Positions 16,748-24,312 of a stretch of DNA of 44,694 nt are shown here, in pieces. The position numbers and the translations under genes were made by a program. The stretch comes from an uncultured Muribaculaceae bacterium (GTDB taxonomy: Bacteria > Bacteroidota > Bacteroidia > Bacteroidales > Muribaculaceae): positions 1 through 44,694 of the forward strand of contig CAKTFH010000018.1 in NCBI GenBank assembly GCA_934555895.1, in the 5' to 3' direction. The notes beneath the pieces are model-generated. The model was not told the origin of the DNA. It did not search any database and saw only the letters and a program-made list of their open reading frames with translations. The stretch's first letter is position 1. Each line of letters opens with the position of its first letter.

Positions 16748-17503
16748 TTGAAAGCGACTGTCAGACTGATATTAGCGAACGTGGCGGTTTTCGCACTGCT
16801 GAAACTGCTGTGGGTGTGTCTCTCGGCGGGTAATCCGGCGATGGAACAGGCTCTGGCATGGCTCGCTTTACCGTCGCAGCCGTCGGAAGTAGCGTTCGTG
16901 CCTTGGACTGCCGTCACCTATATGTTCACGCATATCGATTTCTGGCACCTTCTTATCAATTGCCTGTGGCTCGGATGGTTCGGATGCATGTTCGCCGAAA
17001 TAGCTGGCATGAGGATGATGGCGGCCACATATTTCGCAGGCGGTCTGACAGGGGCGGTGGCCTATGTGTGCGTGAGCGCATGGCTGTGGCCCGGCACCGA
17101 CGCATGCCTGCTCGGCGCCTCTGCCGCTACTCTGGCGGTGGTGACCGCAACCCTCATAGCCGAGCCGGGCAAGAGGGTGCAATTTGCCTTCATAGGCGCT
17201 TTCTCGCTTAGGAAGCTTGCTGTGGCAGGTGCCGTGGTGTTTCTTCTCGCCTCGATGGAGATGGCGCCACAGCAGACCGTGGCACATGCAGGCGGCATAG
17301 CAGCCGGGGCTTTCTCGGCGTTGTTGTGGAAGGTTGTCACCCGCAAGAATATGCGTGTAATGCAGCAGCTAACCCGCAGGAGGCTCGACCGGATTGAACT
17401 TATGGATAAGGCAAAGCGTTCGGGATATGCATCGCTGACAGATGACGAAAGGTTGCGCCTGTTCAACCTTTCCGCCGGTCACCCAGATACCGAACGGCTC
17501 TGA
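16748..17503 (+). CDS. Second rhomboid-family membrane protease
   Basis: 251 residues. The only usual start between the upstream stop and the first membrane segment is TTG at 16748; the in-frame codon at 16721 is the first rhomboid's own stop. The family patterns are kept: FTHIDFWHLLINCLWLGWFG, LLGASAATLAV with the Ser in GASA, and VAHAGGIAAG with the His, so it should be active. A basic cytosolic tail (TRRRLDRIELMDKAKRSGY) follows the last membrane helix and is shared by rhomboids of Bacteroidetes. It probably forms an operon with the first rhomboid and perhaps with the EEP gene 61 bases downstream. Confidence 0.87.
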   Translation: MKATVRLILANVAVFALLKLLWVCLSAGNPAMEQALAWLALPSQPSEVAFVPWTAVTYMFTHIDFWHLLINCLWLGWFGCMFAEIAGMRMMAATYFAGGLTGAVAYVCVSAWLWPGTDACLLGASAATLAVVTATLIAEPGKRVQFAFIGAFSLRKLAVAGAVVFLLASMEMAPQQTVAHAGGIAAGAFSALLWKVVTRKNMRVMQQLTRRRLDRIELMDKAKRSGYASLTDDERLRLFNLSAGHPDTERL

Positions 17504-17564
17504 ACAGATTTACCGACAAGCTCAATCGACTGATACTGACAACTAATAATCATCACAATTACTC

Positions 17565-18725
17565 ATGTCACCCCAGTTAAAAAGCAAATTGTGCATCGCC
17601 GGATACATAGCAGTGTCGCTGCTGTCGGCGGGAACGCTGTTGGCTGCATACGGGGGAATGGTCAATCCTGAGAAAACTGTGATTCCGGCGTTGCTCACGC
17701 TCACGTTTCCGGGCTGGATTCTGGCCGAATTTGCGGCTATAATAATCTGTCTGATATTCTGCCGCAGAATGGCCGTGCTGCCTGCGGTCACACTGGCCAT
17801 ATGCATGGGGCCGCTACTCGATTTCTGTCCGGTGAATCTCGGCACGCCGTCGCTCACGCGCAGTCAGCAGGAAAACAGATTCACTTTATTGAGTTACAAT
17901 GTGATGGGTTTCGGCAATAACGCCAATCCGTGGACCGACGAGACGCGCCCCGCCTCCAACAGCGAATACGAGGCGCTGATGGACAGCGGTTATGTGAACC
18001 AGTCTATGGAGTACATCCTCCATATGGCTCCCGATATCGGTTGCTTTCACGAGTGCCCTGACCTCAAGAAAAACATCTATACCTCCATATCGCAGGAAAT
18101 GGAGGATTCAATCACACGTATTTTCCCTCATCAGGCTGCGATGAAAGGCGAGAGAATCGCCACACGTTATTCCATGCAGGAGGTGACATTGCGGCAGCCC
18201 GACAGTGACACCGGCCGTTATGTAGCGGCCGAGGTGAATATCGACGGGCACAAGACACTGCTCGTGGCTGTGCATCTGGAGTCGATATGCCTCAACTCCG
18301 ACGACAAGCAGCTGTTCGTGCGGCTCACAGAGGGAGAAGGGACCCGTAATGTGAAAGCCGTGAAAGAGCAGCTCCTCGGCAAGCTTGCGCGAGCCTTCCG
18401 CAAGCGCGCCGTGCAGGCCCGAGAGCTGCGTGAACAGATTGATTCGCTCGGTTACGAAAACGTGATAATAGCAGGAGACTTCAATGATATAGCCGGAAGC
18501 TATGCGCTCCGTACAATCGCAGGCGACGATTTCCGCAGTGTATTCACTTCGGTGGGATGCGGGCCAGTCTATACCTATCACTCGAGCCGACTGCTGTTCA
18601 ATATCGACCATGTGCTCTACAAGGGCAATATGAAGGCCGTGGGCTACCGGCGCGACAAGAAAGGGTGGTCCGACCACTATCCGGTGGCCGTGGAGTTCTG
18701 CTGGGAGACTCCGGCAAAACAATAG
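17565..18725 (+). CDS. Membrane-anchored endonuclease/exonuclease/phosphatase (EEP) family protein
   Basis: 386 residues. Two or three N-terminal hydrophobic segments (to about residue 85) are followed by an EEP fold facing the periplasm: LLSYNVMGFGN, the metal Glu in CFHECPDLK, LLVAVHLES, IIAGDFNDIAGS, and GWSDHYPVAVEF with the catalytic His. These mark a Mg-dependent phosphodiesterase/phosphatase such as DNase I-like, sphingomyelinase or inositol phosphatase types; the substrate cannot be told. No promoter is seen in the 61-base gap, so it is likely read from the rhomboid promoter. The M3 peptidase gene follows after 47 bases. Confidence 0.88.
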   Translation: MSPQLKSKLCIAGYIAVSLLSAGTLLAAYGGMVNPEKTVIPALLTLTFPGWILAEFAAIIICLIFCRRMAVLPAVTLAICMGPLLDFCPVNLGTPSLTRSQQENRFTLLSYNVMGFGNNANPWTDETRPASNSEYEALMDSGYVNQSMEYILHMAPDIGCFHECPDLKKNIYTSISQEMEDSITRIFPHQAAMKGERIATRYSMQEVTLRQPDSDTGRYVAAEVNIDGHKTLLVAVHLESICLNSDDKQLFVRLTEGEGTRNVKAVKEQLLGKLARAFRKRAVQARELREQIDSLGYENVIIAGDFNDIAGSYALRTIAGDDFRSVFTSVGCGPVYTYHSSRLLFNIDHVLYKGNMKAVGYRRDKKGWSDHYPVAVEFCWETPAKQ

Positions 18726-18772
18726 CTTTCGTGAGCATCGACTATAAACTTAATCACAATATAAACAGATTT

Positions 18773-20884
18773 ATGAAACCAATCACTATGGCATTTTGCG
18801 CACTGACGGCGGCCGCCGCCCTGAGTGTGGTGTCATGCAGCAAGCAGGAGAGGAAGAACCCCTTCATGCAGCCTTATGACACACCCTTCCAGATTCCTCC
18901 TTTTGAGGAAATCGAGATTTCCGACTACATGCCTGCCTTCGAGGCCGGAGTGGCCGAGGCCCGTGCCTCAATCGATTCTATCGTCAACAACCCTGAGGCT
19001 CCAACATTCGCCAACACCATCCTCGCAATGGACAATCTCTCGCCCACACTTGAGCGGGTGATGTCGGTGCTCATGTCGCTCACCGAGGCCGACGCTACCG
19101 ACGAGCTTACAGCCGTTTCGGACTCCATCCTGCCTATGTACAGCGCCTTCTCCGACGAACTTATGATGAACGACGGCCTGTTTCAGCGTGTGAAGGCGCT
19201 TTATGACCGCCGCGACTCGCTCGGGCTGGCTCACGACGAGATGCGTGCCCTCGAGCACACCTACCGTGATTTCACCCTCAACGGAGCGCTTCTTTCCGAT
19301 GCCGACAAGGCACGACTGAAAGAGGTGAACAACCGTCTGTCGAATCTATACATAAAGTTCAACAAGAACCTGCTGAACGCCAACAACGCTTTCGAGATTG
19401 TAGTTGACAACGAGGCTGATCTCGCGGGTATTCCTGCAAGCACAGTAGAGAATGCTGCCACCGAAGCCAAGGAGAGAGGCAAAGAGGGCAAGTGGGTGTT
19501 CACATTGCATGCCCCTTCGCGTCTGCCGGTTCTCCAGTATGCCGACAACCGCGACCTTCGCGAAAAGATGTGGAAAGGCTATACCGGCAACGCACAGAGC
19601 GGCGACAACAACAACCTTCCTGTAATAGAGGAGATTGTGAAGGCCCGTGCCGAGAAGGCCTCAATCATGGGCTTCAAGAACTTTGCTTCGCTTATGACCG
19701 CCGACAAGATGAGCGGTACTCCTGAGGCAGCTGAGGCTCTGCTTCTCAGCATCTGGGAGCCTGCAAAAGCAAAGGTAGCGCAGGAAGTGGCCGAAATGCA
19801 GGCTCTTTCAGATTCGATGGGCAACACATTCAAAATCGAGCCGTGGGACTACTATTACTTCGCAGAGAAGGTGCGTAAGGACAAATACAACCTCGAGGAG
19901 AGCGAGATTCGTCCGTATTTCGCTGTTGATTCTGTGGCTAAAGGCATATTCGCTATGGCCGGCAAGCTTTATGGCGTGACTTTCGAGCCGATCGCCGATG
20001 CTCCCAAATATCACCCCGATGTGAAGGTATACGAAGTAAAAGACTCTGCCGGCAATCATGTGGCAGTGTTTATGACCGATTATTTCACACGCGCCACCAA
20101 GCGCCAGGGAGCATGGATGGAGTCGATTAAGACTTCTTATGTAAATGCCGACGGCACCGAAGAGCGTCCTATCGTTTACAATGTGGGTAATTTCTCGAAG
20201 CCTACAGCTGATGCACCTTCACTGCTTACCATCGACGAGGTGCTTACTATGTTTCATGAATTCGGCCACGGACTCCATGGCATGCTGACAAAGGCCCGTC
20301 TGAAGAGCCAGAGCGGCACTTCGGTAGACCGCGACTTTGTGGAGTTCCCCTCACAGTTCCACGAGCACTGGGCCTTCCAGCCCGAGATGCTCACTGAGTA
20401 CGCTCACCACTACAAGACCGGCGAGCTTATCCCTGACTCGCTCGTACAGAAGATTTCGGCTGCAGCCAAGCACAACATGGGCTTCATGACCGCAGAACTC
20501 GTGGGTGCAGCCCTGCTCGACCTCAACTGGGGCTATCTCAATCCCGAAGGTTCGATCGATGTGATGGCTTTCGAGAACTCTGTGGCTGAGAAACTCGGAA
20601 TGCCTGCCGAACTCACATTCCGCTACCGCTCGCCTTACTTCAAGCATATCTTCGGCGACGAGGGTTATGCTTCGGGTTACTACACATATCTTTGGGCTGA
20701 GGTGCTCGATGCCGATGCCTTCGAAATGTTCCAGGAAAAAGGCATATTTGACAAGGAGTGCGCGGCACGCATGAAGAAGGTGCTTGAGAGTGGGGGCTCT
20801 GAAGACCCGATGGTGCTCTATGAGAATTTGCGCGGACACCGTCCCACATCCGATGCCCTTCTGCGTCAGCGCGGTCTGAAATAA
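18773..20884 (+). CDS. M3 family metallopeptidase, peptidyl-dipeptidase Dcp-like lipoprotein
   Basis: 703 residues. The frame extends upstream to 18557, but that part overlaps the EEP gene; ATG 18773 gives a lipoprotein signal with lipobox LSVVSCSKQ. The zinc site is MFHEFGHGLHGML (HExxH), and the third ligand Glu region is in the VEFPSQFHEHW segment about 25 residues on. The C-terminal YLWAEVLDADAFEMF and GGSEDPM are family features. Dcp enzymes release dipeptides from the C-terminus of short peptides; this one is envelope-anchored, so it would handle peptides in the periplasm. A terminator follows at 20970. Confidence 0.94.
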   Translation: MKPITMAFCALTAAAALSVVSCSKQERKNPFMQPYDTPFQIPPFEEIEISDYMPAFEAGVAEARASIDSIVNNPEAPTFANTILAMDNLSPTLERVMSVLMSLTEADATDELTAVSDSILPMYSAFSDELMMNDGLFQRVKALYDRRDSLGLAHDEMRALEHTYRDFTLNGALLSDADKARLKEVNNRLSNLYIKFNKNLLNANNAFEIVVDNEADLAGIPASTVENAATEAKERGKEGKWVFTLHAPSRLPVLQYADNRDLREKMWKGYTGNAQSGDNNNLPVIEEIVKARAEKASIMGFKNFASLMTADKMSGTPEAAEALLLSIWEPAKAKVAQEVAEMQALSDSMGNTFKIEPWDYYYFAEKVRKDKYNLEESEIRPYFAVDSVAKGIFAMAGKLYGVTFEPIADAPKYHPDVKVYEVKDSAGNHVAVFMTDYFTRATKRQGAWMESIKTSYVNADGTEERPIVYNVGNFSKPTADAPSLLTIDEVLTMFHEFGHGLHGMLTKARLKSQSGTSVDRDFVEFPSQFHEHWAFQPEMLTEYAHHYKTGELIPDSLVQKISAAAKHNMGFMTAELVGAALLDLNWGYLNPEGSIDVMAFENSVAEKLGMPAELTFRYRSPYFKHIFGDEGYASGYYTYLWAEVLDADAFEMFQEKGIFDKECAARMKKVLESGGSEDPMVLYENLRGHRPTSDALLRQRGLK

Positions 20885-20969
20885 AGAGATGCAACAGTGT
20901 TCTCTTAAGGCTTTTGATGTAATGACAAAATTGATTTTATAAGGTGGGGTCTATGCTCCGTGACAACTG

Positions 20970-20999
20970 ATGAGCCGCTCGGTTTCGGGCGGCTCATTT
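20970..20999 (+). terminator. Terminator hairpin after the M3 peptidase gene
   Basis: An 11-bp stem with one G-U pair (20970-20980 with 20987-20997) and a GGTTTC loop, followed by a short T stretch. It is the first hairpin after the stop codon. Confidence 0.7.
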
Positions 21000-21186
21000 A
21001 TGTGTTAAAAAACGGTTTTGAAGAGTTATTAGCTTCGTTTTGTGGAGAAAATATATGAAATGTCGACAAAATGTAAACAAACTGCCTCCAAAGCGTCTTA
21101 GAAGCCTCTGAGAGAATTTTATACACTAAACATTGTTAAAAATCGAAAAGCGAATGCGAATATTTTTAGAATTTGGTGAAAATTAT

Positions 21187-21194
21187 TAATTTTG
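21187..21194 (+). promoter_or_regulatory. -7 element TAATTTTG for the HTH regulator gene
   Basis: Exact TAnnTTTG match, 47 bases before the ATG at 21242. Confidence 0.6.
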
Positions 21195-21241
21195 CGGTTG
21201 TATTAAACACTTTCTACCACATCATCATTTTTCGTTTTATC

Positions 21242-21517
21242 ATGGATCGTGAGTCTGTTCTAACTCGAACCGAAGAATGTGGCATTAAGGTTCACATCGG
21301 TTCACTCATCGGCAATGAATTACGCCGACAGCGCCGTCCGGCGGCGTGGCTTGCGCAGGAAATCTGCTGCGACCGCACCAATGTTTACAAAATTCTCCGC
21401 AAGGGAAGTATCGATACCGAGCTTCTATGCCGTATATCGGTAGCCCTTGATCACGATTTCTTCGCGGAATTTCAAAATGTCTGCGGATTTTCAAAGCCGC
21501 AGCTTCAGGAGAATTGA
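21242..21517 (+). CDS. Small helix-turn-helix (XRE-like) DNA-binding protein
   Basis: 91 residues from ATG 21242; the longer frame from 21173 runs through the -7 element and is rejected. Residues about 18-75 fit an XRE-type HTH: GNELRRQRRP, AAWLAQEICCDRTNVYKIL with the turn at CDR, and the DTELLCRISVALDHDFF tail seen in lambda-repressor-like folds. There is no effector domain. The gene is single, with its own promoter and a terminator at 21615. It sits just upstream of the sigma operon, but a regulatory link is only inferred. Confidence 0.75.
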   Translation: MDRESVLTRTEECGIKVHIGSLIGNELRRQRRPAAWLAQEICCDRTNVYKILRKGSIDTELLCRISVALDHDFFAEFQNVCGFSKPQLQEN

Positions 21518-21614
21518 ACGGTTTTTTACAAGCGCGACACCATCACTGCAAGTGGGAGTGCCGCAAGCCATGGCCCTTAGCATGGAATATGGCTACATCA
21601 CAATTCATTTTCGT

Positions 21615-21647
21615 AAGCCGGTGACCGATTTTTCGGTCTCGGCTTTT
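21615..21647 (+). terminator. Terminator after the HTH gene
   Basis: A hairpin of about 12 bp with one bulge (arms 21615-21628 and 21634-21645), a T loop and T run after the second arm. It lies about 100 bases downstream of the HTH stop. Confidence 0.7.
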
Positions 21648-21700
21648 CTGTTATTATATAGGAATCTGTTGGGGGAGGAGAGAAAAAACAAGTGAGGATT

Positions 21701-21708
21701 TAACTTTG
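21701..21708 (+). promoter_or_regulatory. -7 element TAACTTTG for the sigma factor operon
   Basis: Exact match, 65 bases before the sigma factor ATG. The leader holds an 8-codon open frame (21740-21766). The element is of the housekeeping type, so basal expression does not seem to need the ECF factor itself. Confidence 0.55.
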
Positions 21709-21739
21709 GAGGGTGTGGTGTATCTTATAGTTGAAGGCA

Positions 21740-21766
21740 ATGAAAAAACGCTCTGCCACCGTCTAA
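21740..21766 (+). CDS. Possible 8-codon leader peptide (MKKRSATV)
   Basis: ATG at 21740, stop TAA at 21764-21766, 7 bases before the sigma factor start. It is far too short to judge by composition. Its position in the leader is the only reason to list it; it may be chance. Confidence 0.2.
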   Translation: MKKRSATV

Positions 21767-21773
21767 AGCAAAC

Positions 21774-22313
21774 ATGAAACACAGCATCGCACAAATCACT
21801 GAAAAACTGCGCAATGAACCGGAAAAGGGGTTCAGGATGCTGGTGGATTCGTTCATGGAGCCGGTCTACAATCATGTACGGCGACTGGTGGTGAATCACG
21901 ACGATGCGCAGGATGTTGTCCAGGATACGTTTGTGAAAGTGTACAATGCCTTGCCTTCTCTACGCGACCTCAAGACCATTCCGTCGTGGATAATGAAAAT
22001 CGCCACCAACGAGGCCCTGCTGTTTCTGCGCAGTGAGAAAGCGCGTACCGCGGCCGATATGCTTCAGCCCGAAGCGGCCGACAGCCTTGAGGCTGATGAA
22101 TATTTCGATTACTCCGATCTGGAGGCGGTGAAGCTGCAACGTGCCATCCACACGCTTCCTCCAAAGCAACAGGCGGTGTTCAACCTGAAATATTTCGACG
22201 ACCTGCCTTATGACGAGATAGGCCGTATCACGGGCACCACATCGCTGACGGCAAAAGTGAATTATCACTTCGCCAAAAAGAAAATAACGGAACTGCTGAG
22301 CGCCGACATCTGA
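21774..22313 (+). CDS. ECF-type RNA polymerase sigma factor
   Basis: 179 residues. Region 2 is visible (DSFMEPVYNHVRRLV, then DAQDVVQDTFVKVYNAL and IPSWIMKIATNEALLFL), as is region 4 (LPPKQQAVFNLKYFDDL, PYDEIGRITGTT and the HTH that follows). Region 3 is missing, as expected for ECF factors. It directs RNA polymerase to a stress or surface regulon. The next gene encodes a small single-pass membrane protein with a cytosolic N-terminus, the likely anti-sigma factor, and two Spy/CpxP-like periplasmic proteins follow. This layout points to envelope stress. Confidence 0.92.
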   Translation: MKHSIAQITEKLRNEPEKGFRMLVDSFMEPVYNHVRRLVVNHDDAQDVVQDTFVKVYNALPSLRDLKTIPSWIMKIATNEALLFLRSEKARTAADMLQPEAADSLEADEYFDYSDLEAVKLQRAIHTLPPKQQAVFNLKYFDDLPYDEIGRITGTTSLTAKVNYHFAKKKITELLSADI

Positions 22314-22366
22314 AAGGCTCTCCAGATGACTTCACTAAAAATTAACTAAATTAAAAACTCTACCAT

Positions 22367-22714
22367 ATGCCTCAGTTCGATATTGACAAAGCGACCCGCC
22401 GCACGCCTTACCGTGTGCCCGAAGGCTCTTTAGCATCGCTTGAGCAGCGTATTCTGGCGGCCACGGTCGAAGCCGCCGCTCCCATAGGAGATGTAAAGCT
22501 CACCAGGGCTCCGCGTCTCTGGCGCTGGGTTGCCTCGACAGCCGCGGCTGTCGTAGTGGCAGTGGCCATGGGAGTGGGCATGCACATATCGCTGTCGCCT
22601 TCGGAACCGACCCAGAGTGTCGACCAGGCTTTTGCCAATCTGTCGACCGCTGACCAGCAGCACCTTATGGACTGTTATGACAACGAGCGCATGCTTGAGG
22701 CTTACCTATACTGA
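22367..22714 (+). CDS. Small single-pass membrane protein, putative anti-sigma factor
   Basis: 115 residues: a cytosolic N-terminus with the pattern TPYRVPEGSLASLEQRIL often seen in Bacteroidales proteins next to ECF factors, one membrane helix at about 54-74 (VASTAAAVVVAVAMGVGMHI), and a ~40-residue periplasmic tail (FANLSTADQQHLMDCYDNE). The position 53 bases after the sigma gene and the topology fit an anti-sigma factor, but no zinc-binding HxxxCxxC motif is present, so it is not of the ZAS type. The function is inferred from context. Confidence 0.75.
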   Translation: MPQFDIDKATRRTPYRVPEGSLASLEQRILAATVEAAAPIGDVKLTRAPRLWRWVASTAAAVVVAVAMGVGMHISLSPSEPTQSVDQAFANLSTADQQHLMDCYDNERMLEAYLY

Positions 22715-22751
22715 TAATTTTTTTTACAGCATCCTATTAAACATATCGCCA

Positions 22752-23222
22752 ATGAAAAGCATTGTTAAACTGATGATTGCGTTGCTGATGATAGCTCTTC
22801 CCGCAGCGGCATCGGCTCAGAAGGGCGAGAGGCGTCATGACCCGGCCCAACGTGAAGCACTGGCCAAGGCACAGGCTGCCGAGATAGCCAAGGAGATGAA
22901 GCTCAACGACGAGCTTACTCAGAAATATACCGAGACTTTCCTTGACTTTCAGCGCGAGATATGGAGCATGGACAATCCCCGCCACAGGCGCATGAAGGAG
23001 GAAGATATGACCGAGGCGCAGGCTAAAGAGCAGAATGAGTGGCGTCTGAAATCTGACCAGCGTTTTCTCGAGATTAGGAAAAAATATTACCATGAGTACA
23101 GCAAGTTCCTTACTCAGAAACAGATACTCCAGGCCAACAGGCTTGAAAAGCAGATGATCGACCGCATGATGCAGCAGGCACGCCGTCACGGTAAGAAAAA
23201 CGGCCCTAAAAGCTCTAAATAA
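22752..23222 (+). CDS. Periplasmic helical protein, Spy/CpxP-like
   Basis: 156 residues from ATG 22752; the open frame further upstream overlaps the previous gene. A signal peptide (LMIALLMIALPAAASAQ) is followed by a highly charged, all-helical protein (EIAKEMKLNDELTQKYTETF, LEIRKKYYHEYSKFLTQKQI) that ends in a basic tail. The LTQKQ-type pattern near the C-terminus recalls the LTxxQ repeats of Spy/CpxP chaperones. Such proteins sense or buffer misfolded envelope proteins. It probably acts in the periplasm with the membrane protein encoded upstream. Confidence 0.75.
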   Translation: MKSIVKLMIALLMIALPAAASAQKGERRHDPAQREALAKAQAAEIAKEMKLNDELTQKYTETFLDFQREIWSMDNPRHRRMKEEDMTEAQAKEQNEWRLKSDQRFLEIRKKYYHEYSKFLTQKQILQANRLEKQMIDRMMQQARRHGKKNGPKSSK

Positions 23223-23316
23223 CAGGCGACTCCACAGAGAATCATAGATGAAGAGATCAGTCAAATCTGAAATAAATCTGTATATCAAATTAGCAAATAA
23301 ATAAAAGAAACACTTT

Positions 23317-23832
23317 ATGACTATGAAAAAGAAAATTTTTGGAATAATGGTTATGGCTATGGCCCTTGTAGCAACTCCCGCTTTCGCACAGAAGAACAAT
23401 ACCAAGGCCAAGAAGGAAGTGCGCACAGAGCGCCAGATGTCACCGAGAGGTGAGGCCGGTTTCGCTGCCGCACTATTCGACGGCATTAATCTTACCGACA
23501 CCCAGAAGAACCAGCTGAAAGAGCTCCGCGAGAAACAGCGTGAGCAGCGCAAGGCCAAAATGCAGGCCTACAAGGAGCAGTTCAAGGAGATGAAGCAGGA
23601 CGAGAAAGCCAACCGCGGCCGCCGCGATTCAACCATGATGGCTGCACGTAAGGCTGAGCGACAGGATTATCTCAACAGCCTCAAGAGCATCCTCGGCGAG
23701 GAGAATTATGTGAAATTCCTTGAGAACAGTTTCCTGAACGCTCCCTCGCAGGACTTCGGCCGCCAGGGCGCTCCCCGTCGCGGCGATAAGGACATGCGCG
23801 TGCGTGGTGACAAGAAAGCTCCCCGCAGATAA
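23317..23832 (+). CDS. Periplasmic Spy/CpxP-like protein
   Basis: 171 residues, with ATG 23317 or 23323 as start. A signal peptide (GIMVMAMALVATPAFAQ) precedes a charged helical protein with one clear LTxxQ motif, NLTDTQKNQLKELREKQREQ, and a second helix pair ending ILGEENYVKFLEN. The C-terminal ~35 residues are basic and Gly/Arg rich (RRGDKDMRVRGDKKAPRR). It is the last gene of the sigma operon and is followed by a strong terminator. The role as an envelope chaperone or stress sensor is inferred. Confidence 0.8.
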   Translation: MTMKKKIFGIMVMAMALVATPAFAQKNNTKAKKEVRTERQMSPRGEAGFAAALFDGINLTDTQKNQLKELREKQREQRKAKMQAYKEQFKEMKQDEKANRGRRDSTMMAARKAERQDYLNSLKSILGEENYVKFLENSFLNAPSQDFGRQGAPRRGDKDMRVRGDKKAPRR

Positions 23833-23866
23833 TCGGACAGACTGAAAGTCAGCGCACCCTAACAGC

Positions 23867-23916
23867 AACCGGCCTCCGAACGCTTTTATGCATCGGAGGC
23901 CGGTTGATTTTTATTT
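23867..23916 (+). terminator. Strong terminator ending the sigma operon
   Basis: A perfect 12-bp stem (23867-23878 with 23894-23905) with a 15-base loop and a T-rich tail, between convergent genes. Confidence 0.9.
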
Positions 23917-23926
23917 TAGGTAGTTT

Positions 23927-24298
23927 TCAGCGATATGTGCGAAGCCCGGGGTAGAACGCGTCAGGCATATATTCAAATTTGAAATCGGATGGTGTGCCAT
24001 AGACGAATGCCACATCAAAGCGCGGTTTCAGCCGGATATTGCGCGATGTGAGGAAACCGTTGGCGGCCGCCACCAGATGTCTGATTTTCGAAGGTGATAT
24101 GATGCGGCTAAGGTCTTCGCCCTGAGTGCGGCGTGTCTTCACCTCCACAAAGGCTATCCATGCGTCTTTCTGCGCTATGATGTCGAGCTCCAGATGGTCC
24201 ATACGCCAATTGCGTTCCACTATCGCATAGCCCTCCTTTATGAGGTGCTCGCACACCACATCCTCGCCCCACGAGCCAAGTTTGTTGTGTTCAGCCAT
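23927..24298 (-). CDS. YraN/UPF0102 family nuclease-like protein
   Basis: 123 residues, the usual length. The restriction-endonuclease-like core is visible: LGSWGEDVVCEHLIKEGY, NWRMDHLELDIIAQKD and the FVEVKTRRTQG motif with the E-x-K of this fold. The family is linked to DNA processing or repair and its exact role is unknown. It follows carB by 14 bases on the - strand and is probably co-transcribed with carAB. Confidence 0.9.
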   Translation of the reverse strand: MAEHNKLGSWGEDVVCEHLIKEGYAIVERNWRMDHLELDIIAQKDAWIAFVEVKTRRTQGEDLSRIISPSKIRHLVAAANGFLTSRNIRLKPRFDVAFVYGTPSDFKFEYMPDAFYPGLRTYR

Positions 24299-24312
24299 GG
24301 CTTGGAGGCGTG

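Larger units (their letters stand above)
20885..21241 (+). other. 357-base intergenic region
   Basis: It holds a terminator hairpin for the peptidase gene (20970-20999), then an AT-rich stretch, a -7 element (21187-21194) and the leader of the HTH gene. No gene is seen in it on either strand. Confidence 0.7.

Noticed and set aside
18557..18772. N-terminal extension of the M3 peptidase frame
   Set aside because: It overlaps the end of the EEP gene in another frame; the lipoprotein signal begins exactly at ATG 18773.
21447..21695. 82-codon open frame overlapping the end of the HTH gene
   Set aside because: It runs through the HTH terminator hairpin and has no start context or recognisable domain.
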